Positions 15,586 to 25,073 of a DNA stretch of 33,821 bases are shown here, piece after piece; the first letter of the stretch is position 1; every line of letters begins with the position of its first letter. Both the position numbers and the translations under genes were made by a program. A model generated the notes under the pieces. The model saw only the letters and a program-made list of their open reading frames with translations. It had not been told where the DNA came from and did not search any database. Origin of the DNA: an uncultured Neomegalonema sp. (GTDB lineage: Bacteria > Pseudomonadota > Alphaproteobacteria > Rhodobacterales > Rhodobacteraceae); contig CALKBI010000069.1 of assembly GCA_937990185.1 (NCBI GenBank), positions 1 to 33,821 of the forward strand, in the 5' to 3' direction.

Positions 15586-17165
15586 TGACAACATCAACCG
15601 ACACACACATCCTTGAGACAGAATCGCAATGGCGCATTCACGTCATTCAATTTGTGCTTTTGATTGCTACGCTTTGCGCGGCTCAATGGTCGACGCTTAC
15701 CAATATGATCGAAATTTGGTATCATACGACCACATACAATCACGGCTTTATTGTTGCACCCGTGAGTGCCTATCTCGTATGGCGCAGACGCAGTGAACTT
15801 GCTGCTGCGACGCCATCGAATGCTTATTCCGCGTTGTTGGCTTTGCTACTCTTCTGCGTCTTCGGATTGATTGGAGAATTGAGCGGAGTCAATCTTGCGC
15901 GTCATATCGGTTTTGTCTGTGCTTTGATGTGTCTGGTTCCGTTGTGCTTTGGCTGGTCCATAACACGCCGGTTCATCTTTCCGATCCTCTTTCTAGGATT
16001 CATGATCCCGGTCGGAGATTTCCTGATCGCGCCGTTGCAAATTTTAACGGCTGATGTATCCGTTTGGATGATCCAAATGACGGGCGTTCCGGTGTACCGT
16101 GAAGGATTGATGATCGAATTATCATCTGGCCTGTGGGAAGTTGCAGAAGCCTGTGCCGGTGTACGGTTCTTAATCGCGAATATCTTCGTCGCCACTATCT
16201 TTGCTTACTTGAGCTATGACAAGGCATGGAAGTGGGTTTTGTTCGCAATCCTCGCTGTCGCGATTCCGGTTGGCGCGAACTGTATCCGTGCATACGGCAT
16301 CATGATGCTGGCCCATGTGACAGATAACGCTCTTGCCGTTGGTGTTGATCACCTCGTTTATGGCTGGGTATTCTTTTCCATCGTGATGCTGTTCATGCTC
16401 TGGATTGGAGGAAAGTTCTCCGACCGTGATCTGGAAGACCCGATATATGATTACGCCACGAACGACGGCAATCACGCGCGAGGCGGCCTCGGCGTCGCCA
16501 TCGCAGGTTCACTGATGATCGCAGGTGCGCCTGCGTTTTCCGAGATCAGCAAGCCTATTCCAACCGCGATGCCATCCGCACTCATCAAACCGATGATCCC
16601 AGAAAACTGGGAAATTATTTCTTGGAATGGCGATGCGCCGGATCGTTGGATACCGCGTCTTGATGGAGCAGACCGTGCGGAGATCGAGCGTCTATCGAAT
16701 GGCACTGACACGTTGGATATGGTGGTTGCGTACTACACACACCAGCGCGACGGTTCCGAAGCGTTGCATTACTCCAACCGCTTCGATGACGACAAAATCT
16801 GGGTAAGGGCCGCGCTCGGAAATTCGATTCTCGAAACCGGAGAAACGGGTCTGCCAGGTGTGGCTCGACGCGACAACCTGACTTACTTCCAGCAAACCGG
16901 CGACTCCTCCGGCACAATTTTCTCTTCGCGTCTCGTCACGTCTTGGGTTTGGGTGGGTGGTTCACTCACGGCTGATCCATTGACTGCAAAACTTTCGGGA
17001 ATGAAAGCACGGCTCTCAGGCGGTCAAGCCGGCGCAGCCATCATCGCATTTTCCGTTCAGTATGACGATCCGGAAGAAGAAGAACGCGCACGGGAAACAA
17101 TCGAGACGTTCCTCGCCGATATGAAACCTATAGCGCCGGTACTTGAGGCAGCAGGAAATAACTAA
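15585..17165 (+). CDS. xrtA: Exosortase A fused to EpsI-type domain (XrtA)
   Basis: Exosortase A is a polytopic inner-membrane cysteine transpeptidase that cleaves C-terminal PEP-CTERM sorting signals of exported proteins. The 526-residue product has about eight hydrophobic spans in residues 20-290. The catalytic residues are Cys190 in EACAGVRF, Arg235 in NCIRAYGI and His256 in VDHLVYGW, in the spacing expected for exosortases. A soluble C-terminal half (about 300-526) corresponds to the EpsI/DUF3485 domain. This fusion is known for exosortase A of EPS-linked loci. TAATG overlaps couple it to the glycosyltransferase upstream and the amidotransferase downstream. No PEP-CTERM substrate is encoded in the window. 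Confidence 0.95.
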   Translation: MTTSTDTHILETESQWRIHVIQFVLLIATLCAAQWSTLTNMIEIWYHTTTYNHGFIVAPVSAYLVWRRRSELAAATPSNAYSALLALLLFCVFGLIGELSGVNLARHIGFVCALMCLVPLCFGWSITRRFIFPILFLGFMIPVGDFLIAPLQILTADVSVWMIQMTGVPVYREGLMIELSSGLWEVAEACAGVRFLIANIFVATIFAYLSYDKAWKWVLFAILAVAIPVGANCIRAYGIMMLAHVTDNALAVGVDHLVYGWVFFSIVMLFMLWIGGKFSDRDLEDPIYDYATNDGNHARGGLGVAIAGSLMIAGAPAFSEISKPIPTAMPSALIKPMIPENWEIISWNGDAPDRWIPRLDGADRAEIERLSNGTDTLDMVVAYYTHQRDGSEALHYSNRFDDDKIWVRAALGNSILETGETGLPGVARRDNLTYFQQTGDSSGTIFSSRLVTSWVWVGGSLTADPLTAKLSGMKARLSGGQAGAAIIAFSVQYDDPEEEERARETIETFLADMKPIAPVLEAAGNN

Positions 17166-19066
17166 TGTGTGGAATCGCTGGTATCATTGATCTTGACGGC
17201 CCTCGCGATATTCCGCGCAGGCGTGTCCAAGCAATGACGGACGCTATTGCTCATCGTGGACCGGATGGCGAAGGACATTGGCTCAACCCCGGTGTGGCGT
17301 TGGGTCATCGGCGACTGGCGATTATTGATCCTGAAGGCGGGATTCAGCCGATGATCGGCGATAAGATATCGGTCACATTCAATGGGATGATCTATAATTT
17401 TCGCGAGTTGCGCAGCGAACTCGAAGCCCAGGGCGCGCGGTTCGAAACCAATAGCGATACCGAAGTTTTACTGCATGGATGGCGCGCATGGGGCGCAGCT
17501 TTACCTGAAAAGCTCGACGGTTTTTTTGCCGCCGCCATCTGGGATGCGCGGGATGGAACATTCGCGCTAATCCGGGACCGGTGGGGTAAGAAGCCGCTCT
17601 ATTATTCGATATCACCTCAGGGTGAACTTTTATTCGGGTCAGACCTGTCGGCGATCCTCGCAGGAATGAACCATACGCCGGATATTCGCGAAGATGCCCT
17701 CTCAGATTATCTCGCGTTCGGGTATGTGCCAGAGCCGAAGTCAATCCTTGCAGGAATTGAAAAGCTACCTCCTGCTCATCGTTTAATTCTCAAGCGCGGA
17801 GCTTGGCGCGACGCGAAAGCCGAGCGCTATTGGTCGATCAATGTCCATCCCGAAGATACCGGACAAACGATGGAAGATGCAGTCGCGGAATTGGTTCCGT
17901 TATTGCGCTCTGCCATCGATAAGCGGTTGATTTCAGATGTTCCGCTCGGCGCGTTTTTGTCAGGAGGCGTCGATAGCGGAGCTATGGTCGCACTCGCAAC
18001 GCAAGCGCGCGGGCCGGGGCTGGATGCTTGCACAATGGCTTTCGAAGATGCGGCGTTTGACGAAAGTGACCTTGCAACGAAAGTCGCCCAACAATATGGC
18101 GCGCGGCATCATATCGAAACCGTTCGCGAAGAAGCCATGGCGGATCTAAATCCCCTCGGTGTGGCCTTTTCTGAACCCTTTGCCGATGCCTCTGCGTTGC
18201 CGACAATGCAGCTATGTGCGCTCGCGTCAAAGCATGTGAAAGTAGCGCTGTCAGGAGATGGTGGCGACGAACTTTTTGCCGGATACCGGCGCTATCCATA
18301 CCACATGAATGAAGAACGCCTGAAGGGTCGTATTCCCGGCGCAGTATCGCGTGGATTATTCGGACCATTAGCACGCGCTTATCCCGCCATGCCGAATGCT
18401 CCTAAAGTCTTCCGCGCAAAATCGACGTTTGAGTCCCTCGCCACGGATGCGATGGGCGGTTTATTCCGTGCTACGGCCATCATGCGTGAGAATGAACGAG
18501 ATGCCTTGATGGTACGTCCTCCACAATATTCGTCAGCAGACTTGCTGCGCGCTCATGCAGCAGAAGCTCAGACCGATGATCCTTTGGCCCGCGCTCAATA
18601 TGTTGACCTGATGACATGGCTACCGGGGCGCATGTTGGTGAAGGTTGATCGTGCGAGTATGTTCTCCGGTGTGGAGGTTCGTAACCCTCTGCTTGACCTT
18701 CATCTGGCGGAATGGGCCGCGAAACTACCAACACGGTTAAAACTCGACGGATTTAGCGGGAAGCATGTGCTTAAATCTGCATTACGCGGTTTGGTTCCAT
18801 CAGAGATTCTCGACGCAAAGAAACGCGGCTTTGTCGCCCCTATTGGCGGATGGATGACAGGCCGGTTTGCGGCGCAGATGGAAGCATTACCAACGCGATC
18901 ACATCTCTCGGAATCCGGTCTCATCGAACCAAAAGCGGTAACCACCCTATGGAGTGAAATGCGAGATGGAAAAGCGGATCGTTCACGGGAATTGTGGACA
19001 TTGATGATGCTGAATGGCTTTCTTGGGCGCTTGAACGGTGAAACCGCACAAAGCAATGCCGCATAG
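17165..19066 (+). CDS. XrtA/PEP-CTERM amidotransferase (asparagine synthase-like, TIGR03108-like)
   Basis: The 633-residue two-domain enzyme begins MCGIAGIIDL, with the N-terminal nucleophile Cys2 after Met removal, and has a glutaminase (Ntn) domain to about residue 215. The C-terminal ATP-pyrophosphatase domain has the PP-loop LSGGVDSG (about 265-272) and a later SGDGGDELFAGYRRY. It should transfer glutamine-derived ammonia to an activated acid, probably on a sugar of the exopolysaccharide, as proposed for this conserved XrtA-locus gene. The PP-loop ends in Gly where Ser is usual (SGGVDSS), a mild departure. It starts in a TAATG overlap with xrtA. A 196-nt gap without a clear terminator follows. 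Confidence 0.93.
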   Translation: MCGIAGIIDLDGPRDIPRRRVQAMTDAIAHRGPDGEGHWLNPGVALGHRRLAIIDPEGGIQPMIGDKISVTFNGMIYNFRELRSELEAQGARFETNSDTEVLLHGWRAWGAALPEKLDGFFAAAIWDARDGTFALIRDRWGKKPLYYSISPQGELLFGSDLSAILAGMNHTPDIREDALSDYLAFGYVPEPKSILAGIEKLPPAHRLILKRGAWRDAKAERYWSINVHPEDTGQTMEDAVAELVPLLRSAIDKRLISDVPLGAFLSGGVDSGAMVALATQARGPGLDACTMAFEDAAFDESDLATKVAQQYGARHHIETVREEAMADLNPLGVAFSEPFADASALPTMQLCALASKHVKVALSGDGGDELFAGYRRYPYHMNEERLKGRIPGAVSRGLFGPLARAYPAMPNAPKVFRAKSTFESLATDAMGGLFRATAIMRENERDALMVRPPQYSSADLLRAHAAEAQTDDPLARAQYVDLMTWLPGRMLVKVDRASMFSGVEVRNPLLDLHLAEWAAKLPTRLKLDGFSGKHVLKSALRGLVPSEILDAKKRGFVAPIGGWMTGRFAAQMEALPTRSHLSESGLIEPKAVTTLWSEMRDGKADRSRELWTLMMLNGFLGRLNGETAQSNAA

Positions 19067-19102
19067 GTGCAATTTATTTATTACACGCATAGCGAGAATA
19101 TT

Positions 19103-19131
19103 TTGACAGCTTACTAAGGCTTAATTAATTT
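19103..19131 (+). promoter_or_regulatory. Candidate sigma-70 promoter upstream of prsT
   Basis: A perfect -35 box TTGACA (19103-19108) is followed after 17 nt by a weak -10 box TAATTT (19126-19131). It lies in an AT-rich 196-nt gap between the amidotransferase gene and prsT and suggests that prsT can be transcribed separately. I saw no good -24/-12 element here. Confidence 0.35.
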
Positions 19132-19262
19132 CTTTACACAGCACAACACAATCTGACGAATTACTAAAAAAACAATCTAAAACATCGCTCTAGCTTAAAC
19201 CAACATTAAATCATCGAAGCCACTCTCTGCGCAGATTTTACCTGTGCCGGGAGCACCAAACA

Positions 19263-22028
19263 ATGCTGATTCGTAAGACGATCTTCGCCGCTATTCTCTC
19301 CACCGTTTCTGTGCCAGCACTCTATATCAGCGCAGTCCCAGCAGCAGCGAATGTTGAGGCAGCACTGGATAATCCTTATGTCGCCAGCGCGCAGGCTCAT
19401 TTCGAAGCCGGACGTCATCGCGAAGCCAGCATCGAATTGAAGAACGCCCTAAGAAAAGATCCTGAGAACGCAACGGGGCGCTATTTGCTCGGTAGGATTC
19501 TATTCGATCAAGGCGACTTGACGGGCGCAGCCAAAGAATTAGGCCGCGCGCACAAACTTGCACCAAATGACGACACAGCAATTTGGCTTGCCGAAACACG
19601 AATGAGCAATGGCGACGCTAGGGGTGCGCTGGAATTGGTAGATGGCGAAGGCAGCACGATTGATGCAACTGTCCACCGATTGACCATCAGCGCGGCTGCG
19701 TTTACACAGCTCAATCGTTTCGACGAGGCAGAAGCAGCTTATCGTAAAACGCTTGAGATTGATCCCCGCCGCGTTGAAGGCCACTTTGGACTGGCACAGG
19801 TCTTTGCAAGTCGAAAAGATTACCGGGCGGCAGCAGACAAACTTGATGAGATCGTTATCGGCAAGCCTGACTTTTCACCGGGCTGGATGTTGCGCGGCGA
19901 AGTCTCATTGGCAAAAGGGGACAAGCAAGCGGCTTTCATCGCCTTTGATAAAGCTGTAACGCTCGGACCAAATGACCCATCTCCACTGATCGCCCGCGCG
20001 CGCGCAAATCTCTCTACTGGAGATTTAGAGCGTGCAAAAATCGACTCGCAAAACGTACAAAAGTTAGCACCTAATTCTCCTATTTCGCATTATCTAAACG
20101 CCGCTATCGCGTATGCTGAAGGGGATATCGAAGAAGCAAACCGTTCTTTCACGCACTTGCAAAGAAGCTTCGATAATTTTCCTCCAGCGGTGTTACTGGG
20201 CGCATTGATCAAACATCAAAAAGGCGAGAACAATCAGGCAGACTCGTTGCTCGTTAGATACATCGGAATGCAGCCGGACAATATCGACGCAAAACGGGCG
20301 CTCGCTACTGTACGTCTAGCCAATGGCCAGCCGCGCAATGCACTCGATATGTTAAACAGCGTTTTGCAAAAGTCACCGAATGACTCAGCAACTCTGCGTC
20401 AAAAAGCAAGCGCCCACCTTAGTCTTGATCAATACGACAAAGCGGAAGTAATCTTCCAAAAATTAGCGCGAGGAAATTCTCCTACCGAAGCGCGCGAAGC
20501 ACGGACTGCCCTATCTTTGCTTAATCCTCCTGCTGGGACGACTGATCCTGTTTTTGCTGACTCTAAGGTGCGTCGCACTTTGCTAAAGGCGGTTGATCGG
20601 ATCGTAAATGATGATCACGAAGTAGCAGAACGTATGCTCGATAATATAAAGGTATCTGACAGTGCTACCTTGCTTGCGCTGCGCGGTAGCGTTGCGGCTG
20701 AGCTAGGAGATAGTGCACGAGCACGCGGTCATCTGGATCGTGCGCTTGAACTTGCACCTGAGATGACACCAGCGATAGCAACTTATGCCGAGCTTGATCA
20801 ACGCGACGGAAGATCTGATGAAATCCTACCAAGGTTAATTCGTCTGCTCGATAAACGCCCACAAAGTGAAAAGCTGACACTCAATGTTGCCCAGCGTATG
20901 AAAACTGATGGCAAGAACGCTGAAGCAATAAAGTTCTTAGCCAAGCGCACGGAAATTGTACCGAACTCTGTCGTTATTTCACGTGCTCTTATCTCGGCGT
21001 ATATGGTGCAACAAGACTTCGAGTCTGCCGCAAATGAAGCGGAACGCTTGTCAAAAATTGCACCGAAGAACCCTGGTGCTTTGGCGTTTGCAGCCAGAGC
21101 AATGATGGATGCTAAAGCGCCTAAACGGGCTGTCCCTATTGCGCAAACTGTCAGTAAACTAATCGCTGACTCGCCGCGCGCTGCGATGTTGCTCGCAGAA
21201 ACTCAAAAGGAAAGTGGAGCAATCGACTCTGCGCGTGAGACATTAAAAAACGCTCAGAAAAAATGGCCAAATGATGTCTCTGTCGTCGCTACCTTAGTTC
21301 GAATGGAAGTCGAAGAGGGTAATTTAGATGCAGTTAAAGCAGCAACGAGAGCTTTGTCCCGCAAGAACCCAAGTGCAGCGGCAAGTTTGACCGCAACTGC
21401 GATGACGGAGATTGGAAAACCCGATCTTGCTGTAAAAGCCTTAGAAGGTGCATTTAAGAAGAAGCCAAATTCGAGGCTTGCGGTCGATCTATTCGACGCG
21501 CGCCGCAGAGCCGGGAATGATGAACTGGCCTTCTCAGAACTTTCAAAATGGATCGATTCCCATCCGGCTGATCGCCTTCCGTTATTGAGTTACGCAACCG
21601 CCCTGCTGGAAGTTGGACGTCAAGGTGAGGCAACGAAGGCTTATGAAGCGTATCTCACGCTTGAGCCGAACAATCCTGTTGCACTCAACAACTATGCATG
21701 GTTGCGCCATCAGAGCCAACGCCCTGACGCATTGGATTATGCGCAACGTGCCTATAATGCAGCCAGTGGATCACCAGAAATTGCCGATACCTACGGCTGG
21801 ATGCTGGTGACTTATGGTAAGCTGAAAGAAGGTCTTGCTCTGCTTCAAAACGCAAAAGATGCCGCGCCCGACAATCCGGGTATTCACTATCACTTCGCCT
21901 ATGCTCTGTCGAAAGCAGGTCGCATGGACGAGGCAAAATCAGTGCTGGTTAATGTTCTTGAAGGAACCGTAGAGTTTGAAGAGCGTGCCGAAGCAGAAGA
22001 GCTGATGAAAGAATTGAACGACGGCTAA
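19263..22028 (+). CDS. prsT: PEP-CTERM-system TPR-repeat protein PrsT
   Basis: The 921-residue product is built almost wholly of tetratricopeptide repeats (for example AQAHFEAGRHREASIELKNA, then LDEAEAAYRKTL-like helices through LKEGLALLQNAKDAAPDNPG). It matches the large PrsT proteins found in exosortase A loci, which are thought to act as periplasmic scaffolds for polysaccharide or protein export. The N-terminus is a Sec signal peptide (IRKTIFAAILSTVSVPALYI ... VPAAANVEA). PrsT-family proteins are usually described as lipoproteins. No lipobox cysteine is visible here, so this one is probably soluble periplasmic or signal-anchored. GGGAGC precedes the ATG. A terminator follows 22 nt after the stop. 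Confidence 0.9.
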   Translation: MLIRKTIFAAILSTVSVPALYISAVPAAANVEAALDNPYVASAQAHFEAGRHREASIELKNALRKDPENATGRYLLGRILFDQGDLTGAAKELGRAHKLAPNDDTAIWLAETRMSNGDARGALELVDGEGSTIDATVHRLTISAAAFTQLNRFDEAEAAYRKTLEIDPRRVEGHFGLAQVFASRKDYRAAADKLDEIVIGKPDFSPGWMLRGEVSLAKGDKQAAFIAFDKAVTLGPNDPSPLIARARANLSTGDLERAKIDSQNVQKLAPNSPISHYLNAAIAYAEGDIEEANRSFTHLQRSFDNFPPAVLLGALIKHQKGENNQADSLLVRYIGMQPDNIDAKRALATVRLANGQPRNALDMLNSVLQKSPNDSATLRQKASAHLSLDQYDKAEVIFQKLARGNSPTEAREARTALSLLNPPAGTTDPVFADSKVRRTLLKAVDRIVNDDHEVAERMLDNIKVSDSATLLALRGSVAAELGDSARARGHLDRALELAPEMTPAIATYAELDQRDGRSDEILPRLIRLLDKRPQSEKLTLNVAQRMKTDGKNAEAIKFLAKRTEIVPNSVVISRALISAYMVQQDFESAANEAERLSKIAPKNPGALAFAARAMMDAKAPKRAVPIAQTVSKLIADSPRAAMLLAETQKESGAIDSARETLKNAQKKWPNDVSVVATLVRMEVEEGNLDAVKAATRALSRKNPSAAASLTATAMTEIGKPDLAVKALEGAFKKKPNSRLAVDLFDARRRAGNDELAFSELSKWIDSHPADRLPLLSYATALLEVGRQGEATKAYEAYLTLEPNNPVALNNYAWLRHQSQRPDALDYAQRAYNAASGSPEIADTYGWMLVTYGKLKEGLALLQNAKDAAPDNPGIHYHFAYALSKAGRMDEAKSVLVNVLEGTVEFEERAEAEELMKELNDG

Positions 22029-22050
22029 CACCTTTCTTTTACCGATAAAG

Positions 22051-22082
22051 CAAAAGCCCCGGATTAGCGTCTGGGGCTTTTG
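22051..22082. terminator. Bidirectional terminator between prsT and the DUF817 gene
   Basis: The 10-bp perfect stem CAAAAGCCCC/GGGGCTTTTG encloses a 12-nt loop, with T-rich sequence on the plus side (TTTTGTATTTT) and A-rich sequence (T-rich on minus) on the other. It serves the two convergent genes on either side. Confidence 0.85.
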
Positions 22083-22086
22083 TATT

Positions 22087-22851
22087 TTAAGCGTGGTTGA
22101 TTTGATCAAGACGATCACGCTTTACCAATCTGACCAGTGAAAAACTGACGATCATCAAGAGTATCCATGATCCGAGCTTTCCAATGGGCACAGGACGCCA
22201 CTCGTCATGCTGGTTCGGGTAGAGCCATGTACCACTGAAAGAACCGATATTTTCGGCTGCATAGACCAAAACACCGACGAAAACGAAAATCGCGAGCACC
22301 GGAACACGGCCCCATTGCGGGAAATGCGCCCAGCAGCGCCAGTACAGAAATATCGTAATTCCCATCAACGCATAACGCACATCCGGTATAAAGTGATGGC
22401 TGTAGAAATTAATATAAATCGCCAAAGCGAGCAAACCGCCCACCCATTCGAGAGGCGCGCCAGTCAACTTCATATCTGCCAATTTCCATCCACGCGCGAT
22501 GTAACTGCCTACAGCAGAATACATGAACCCGGTAAAGAGCGGAACGCCGCCGATCTTTAACAAAGATGGTTCGGGGTAGACCCATGCACCAACGGAGGTT
22601 TTAAAAATCTCCATAATGACGCCGACGATGTGGAAAGCAAAGATCACGCGCGCTTCGGCCCAAGTCTCGCGGCCCGTGGCAAGGAGCCAGCCTTGCAAAG
22701 CGAGAACCGCTACAAACAAAAAGTCATAGCGATAGACCGGCCAGCTTTCTTGCCAAATCGCCGATGTCACCATGATCGACGCAAGAATAAATATCCCGAA
22801 GATCGCCGCCGAAAATTGAAATTTGACGAAAGCTGTGAGTTTGCTCAACAC
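22087..22851 (-). CDS. DUF817 family integral membrane protein
   Basis: The polytopic membrane protein of about 254 residues has eight or so hydrophobic spans and the conserved DUF817 segments: HIVGVIMEIFKTSVGAWVYPEP, GVPLFTGFMYSAVGSYIARGW, YINFYSHHFIPDVRYALM and FSGTWLYPNQHDEWRPVPIGKLGSWILLM (given here in part). The function of the family is unknown; the conserved His and Tyr residues in the spans suggest ligand or metal binding. I chose the GTG at 22851 (MLSKLTAFVKF) because GAAGG lies about 8 nt upstream and the start then overlaps the end of the enoyl-CoA hydratase gene almost exactly. The longer frame reads back into that gene and is a shadow. Confidence 0.85.
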   Translation of the reverse strand: MLSKLTAFVKFQFSAAIFGIFILASIMVTSAIWQESWPVYRYDFLFVAVLALQGWLLATGRETWAEARVIFAFHIVGVIMEIFKTSVGAWVYPEPSLLKIGGVPLFTGFMYSAVGSYIARGWKLADMKLTGAPLEWVGGLLALAIYINFYSHHFIPDVRYALMGITIFLYWRCWAHFPQWGRVPVLAIFVFVGVLVYAAENIGSFSGTWLYPNQHDEWRPVPIGKLGSWILLMIVSFSLVRLVKRDRLDQINHA

Positions 22852-22852
22852 A

Positions 22853-23632
22853 TCACCGACCTTCAAATGATGCTTTTCGTTTTTCAAGGAAGGCGGATGC
22901 TCCTTCAACAAAATCCCGTGTTGCGGCGGCCTCGGCCTGACTTCGGGCTTCCAGTGCCAGTTGTTCAACAAGGTCGGCTTGCATTCCCGCACGCATGGCG
23001 CGTTTCGTCAGTTCGAAAGAGCGGGTTGGGCCATTGGCAAAACCAGTGGCCATGGCAAGGGCTTCGGCTTGAAGGGCATCGTCTTCGATCATTTTCCAAA
23101 CCAAGCCCCATTCCGCCGCCTTTGCACCGTCGACGGGTTCTGTCGTCATCGCCATACCCATCGCGCGGGGCAGTCCGATCAAACGAGGTAGGAAATAGGT
23201 CGAAGCGACGTCGGGCATTAGGCCAATGCGGGCAAAGGCGATCACAAATTGTGCCGAGCGACCCGCCAACACAATATCCGCCAACAGCGCAAGGGATGCG
23301 CCCGCACCAGCAGCAACGCCATTCACGGCGCAAATTACCGGCAGCGGGCAATCGAGGATCGCATGGAGCATCGGCTCGTACTCGTCGCGCAAAGTTCGCT
23401 CGACATCGGGCAATCCGCCGCCATTTTCACCGAGGTCTTGCCCCGAACAAAAACTGCGCCCATCGCCGGTCATGAGAACGGCTCGCGCGCCTTCTCCCGG
23501 AGCGCGCTCGAAGGCATGGCGCAACTCGTGTCGCATTGGAGTATTCAATGAATTCAACGATTCCGGGCGGTCGAGCGTGATGGTAGTCACGCGATCAGTT
23601 AAATCGTAGCGGATTGTCTCGTAAGCGGCCAT
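22853..23632 (-). CDS. Enoyl-CoA hydratase/isomerase family protein (PaaG-like)
   Basis: This 259-residue crotonase-fold enzyme has the oxyanion-hole segments RSFCSGQDLG (about 60-69) and NGVAAGAGASLALLADIVLA (about 104-123). The catalytic-region motif is FARIGLMPDVASTYFLPRLI. An aspartate (PD) stands where hydratases often have glutamate, as in PaaG-type isomerases of the phenylacetate pathway, and the SxCSGQDL form also fits that group. No other paa genes are nearby, so the substrate is open; a general acyl-CoA hydratase or isomerase is the safe call. AGGAGG lies 7 nt before the ATG. The DUF817 gene starts at its stop codon. Confidence 0.85.
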   Translation of the reverse strand: MAAYETIRYDLTDRVTTITLDRPESLNSLNTPMRHELRHAFERAPGEGARAVLMTGDGRSFCSGQDLGENGGGLPDVERTLRDEYEPMLHAILDCPLPVICAVNGVAAGAGASLALLADIVLAGRSAQFVIAFARIGLMPDVASTYFLPRLIGLPRAMGMAMTTEPVDGAKAAEWGLVWKMIEDDALQAEALAMATGFANGPTRSFELTKRAMRAGMQADLVEQLALEARSQAEAAATRDFVEGASAFLEKRKASFEGR

Positions 23633-23652
23633 TCTATTGCCTCCTGTTTCAC

Positions 23653-23674
23653 CCTCTCAAATACCAGAGAGGGC
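23653..23674. other. Small hairpin between aminotransferase and hydratase genes
   Basis: CCCTCTC and GAGAGGG form a 7-bp stem with an 8-nt loop in the 66-nt gap, just upstream of the hydratase ribosome site. There is no T-run, so it is not a terminator. It may be an mRNA processing or stability element. Confidence 0.35.
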
Positions 23675-23698
23675 GCGGGACGCAACGCTTACGATGGG

Positions 23699-25024
23699 TC
23701 AGGTTTGCAACGCAGTTTTCAGCGCGGAAGCAAGTTTATCCACTATCTCGCCTATATGGTTGTCTTCCATAATGAAAGGCGGGGCGAGGAGGACGTGATC
23801 GCCATGACGCCCATCAATGGTTCCACCCATTGGATAACAGATCAAACCGGCCTCGAATGCCGCTGATTTAAAGCGCTTGTTGATGGTGCGAGACGGATCG
23901 AAGGGGGTTTTCATTTCCCGGTCTTCGACGATCTCCAATCCCTGAAACAGACCCCTGCCCCGGATATCGCCGATATGAGAATGCTGGCCAAACTCTGCCT
24001 CTAGTGCAGAGCGCAAACGCGCGCCCATCGTGTTGACCTGCGTGATCAAGTCGCGGTCTTCCATCTCTTGCATCACGGCGAGTGCGCCCGCACAGGCGGT
24101 CGGGTGGCCGATATAGGTATGACCATGCTGGAAAAAGCCAGAGCCGTTCTCAACCGCCTCATAAATCTCCGCCGAGACCATCATTGCGCCGATGGGCTGA
24201 TAACCTGCACCCAAGCCCTTTGCGATGCAGAGAATATCAGGGGCAATGCCTTCTTGATCGCTGGCAAAGAGGGAGCCGGTACGACCCATGCCGCACATGA
24301 CTTCATCGAGAATAAGCACGATGCCGTGGCGGTCGCAAATCTCGCGAATACGCTTAAAATATCCTTCGACCGCTGGCACAGCACCAAGAGTAGCGCCAAC
24401 AACAGGTTCGGCAATGAAAGCCATCACAGTTTCAGGACCAAGGCGCTGAATTTCGGTCTCTAACTCATCCGCAACACGGAGGCCGTATTGCTCGATTGTC
24501 TCAGTGTCTTCGCGGCCCCGGTATTCGTAACAGGGCGAGATATGCGATGTCTCGATCATTAGCGGTGCAAATGGCTCACGCCGCCATGCATTGCCTCCCG
24601 CTGCCAATGCGCCGAGCGTGTTGCCATGATAGCTTTGCTTGCGTGAAATCAAGCGATGGCGAGAGGGTTGCCCGCGCTCGATCTGATATTGCCGCGCAAG
24701 TTTGATTGCCGCTTCGACGGCTTCGGAACCGCCGGAGACAAAGTAGACGCGCTCTAATCCATCGGGAGCGCGATCCACCAGAAACTCGGCCAGCTCTTCC
24801 GCCGGTTCAGAGGTGAAAAATCCGGTATGAGCAAAGGCCAGTTTATCAAGCTGGGATTTGATTGCGTCGATGACGGTCTTATTGCCATGACCAAGGCAAG
24901 ACACCGCCGCGCCGCCCGATCCATCGAAATACCGCTTACCGGCAGAGTCGATCAGATAGCAACCCTCACCGCCAACAGCGGTGGGCAAGGTCGATTTTGT
25001 ATGGCGCGGGAATACGTGTGACAT
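23699..25024 (-). CDS. Class III PLP-dependent aminotransferase
   Basis: The 441-residue fold-type I transaminase has YFVSGGSEAVEAAIKLARQY (phosphate-binding SGSEA-like turn), the aromatic SYHGNTLGAL, LILDEVMCGMGRTGSLFA with the PLP-contacting Asp, and IAKGLGAGYQPIGA with the Schiff-base lysine near residue 269. HGHTYIGHPTACAGALAV and the C-terminal DHVLLAPPFIM are typical of omega-amino acid:pyruvate or similar class III enzymes. The amino donor cannot be fixed from sequence. The protein is full length. The start has no clear Shine-Dalgarno, but MSHVFPRHTK is a usual N-terminus for this group. Its neighbours, a hydratase and a hydrolase, suggest small-molecule catabolism rather than cofactor synthesis. 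Confidence 0.9.
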   Translation of the reverse strand: MSHVFPRHTKSTLPTAVGGEGCYLIDSAGKRYFDGSGGAAVSCLGHGNKTVIDAIKSQLDKLAFAHTGFFTSEPAEELAEFLVDRAPDGLERVYFVSGGSEAVEAAIKLARQYQIERGQPSRHRLISRKQSYHGNTLGALAAGGNAWRREPFAPLMIETSHISPCYEYRGREDTETIEQYGLRVADELETEIQRLGPETVMAFIAEPVVGATLGAVPAVEGYFKRIREICDRHGIVLILDEVMCGMGRTGSLFASDQEGIAPDILCIAKGLGAGYQPIGAMMVSAEIYEAVENGSGFFQHGHTYIGHPTACAGALAVMQEMEDRDLITQVNTMGARLRSALEAEFGQHSHIGDIRGRGLFQGLEIVEDREMKTPFDPSRTINKRFKSAAFEAGLICYPMGGTIDGRHGDHVLLAPPFIMEDNHIGEIVDKLASALKTALQT

Positions 25025-25073
25025 GCGAACACGCTATGCATGGTTTCGCAGGCGTGTCACCCTCGATTTTCCC

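Noticed and set aside
22630..23475. Plus-strand 281-residue ORF
   Set aside because: It is antisense to the DUF817 and hydratase genes, with Arg/Pro/His-rich shadow composition.
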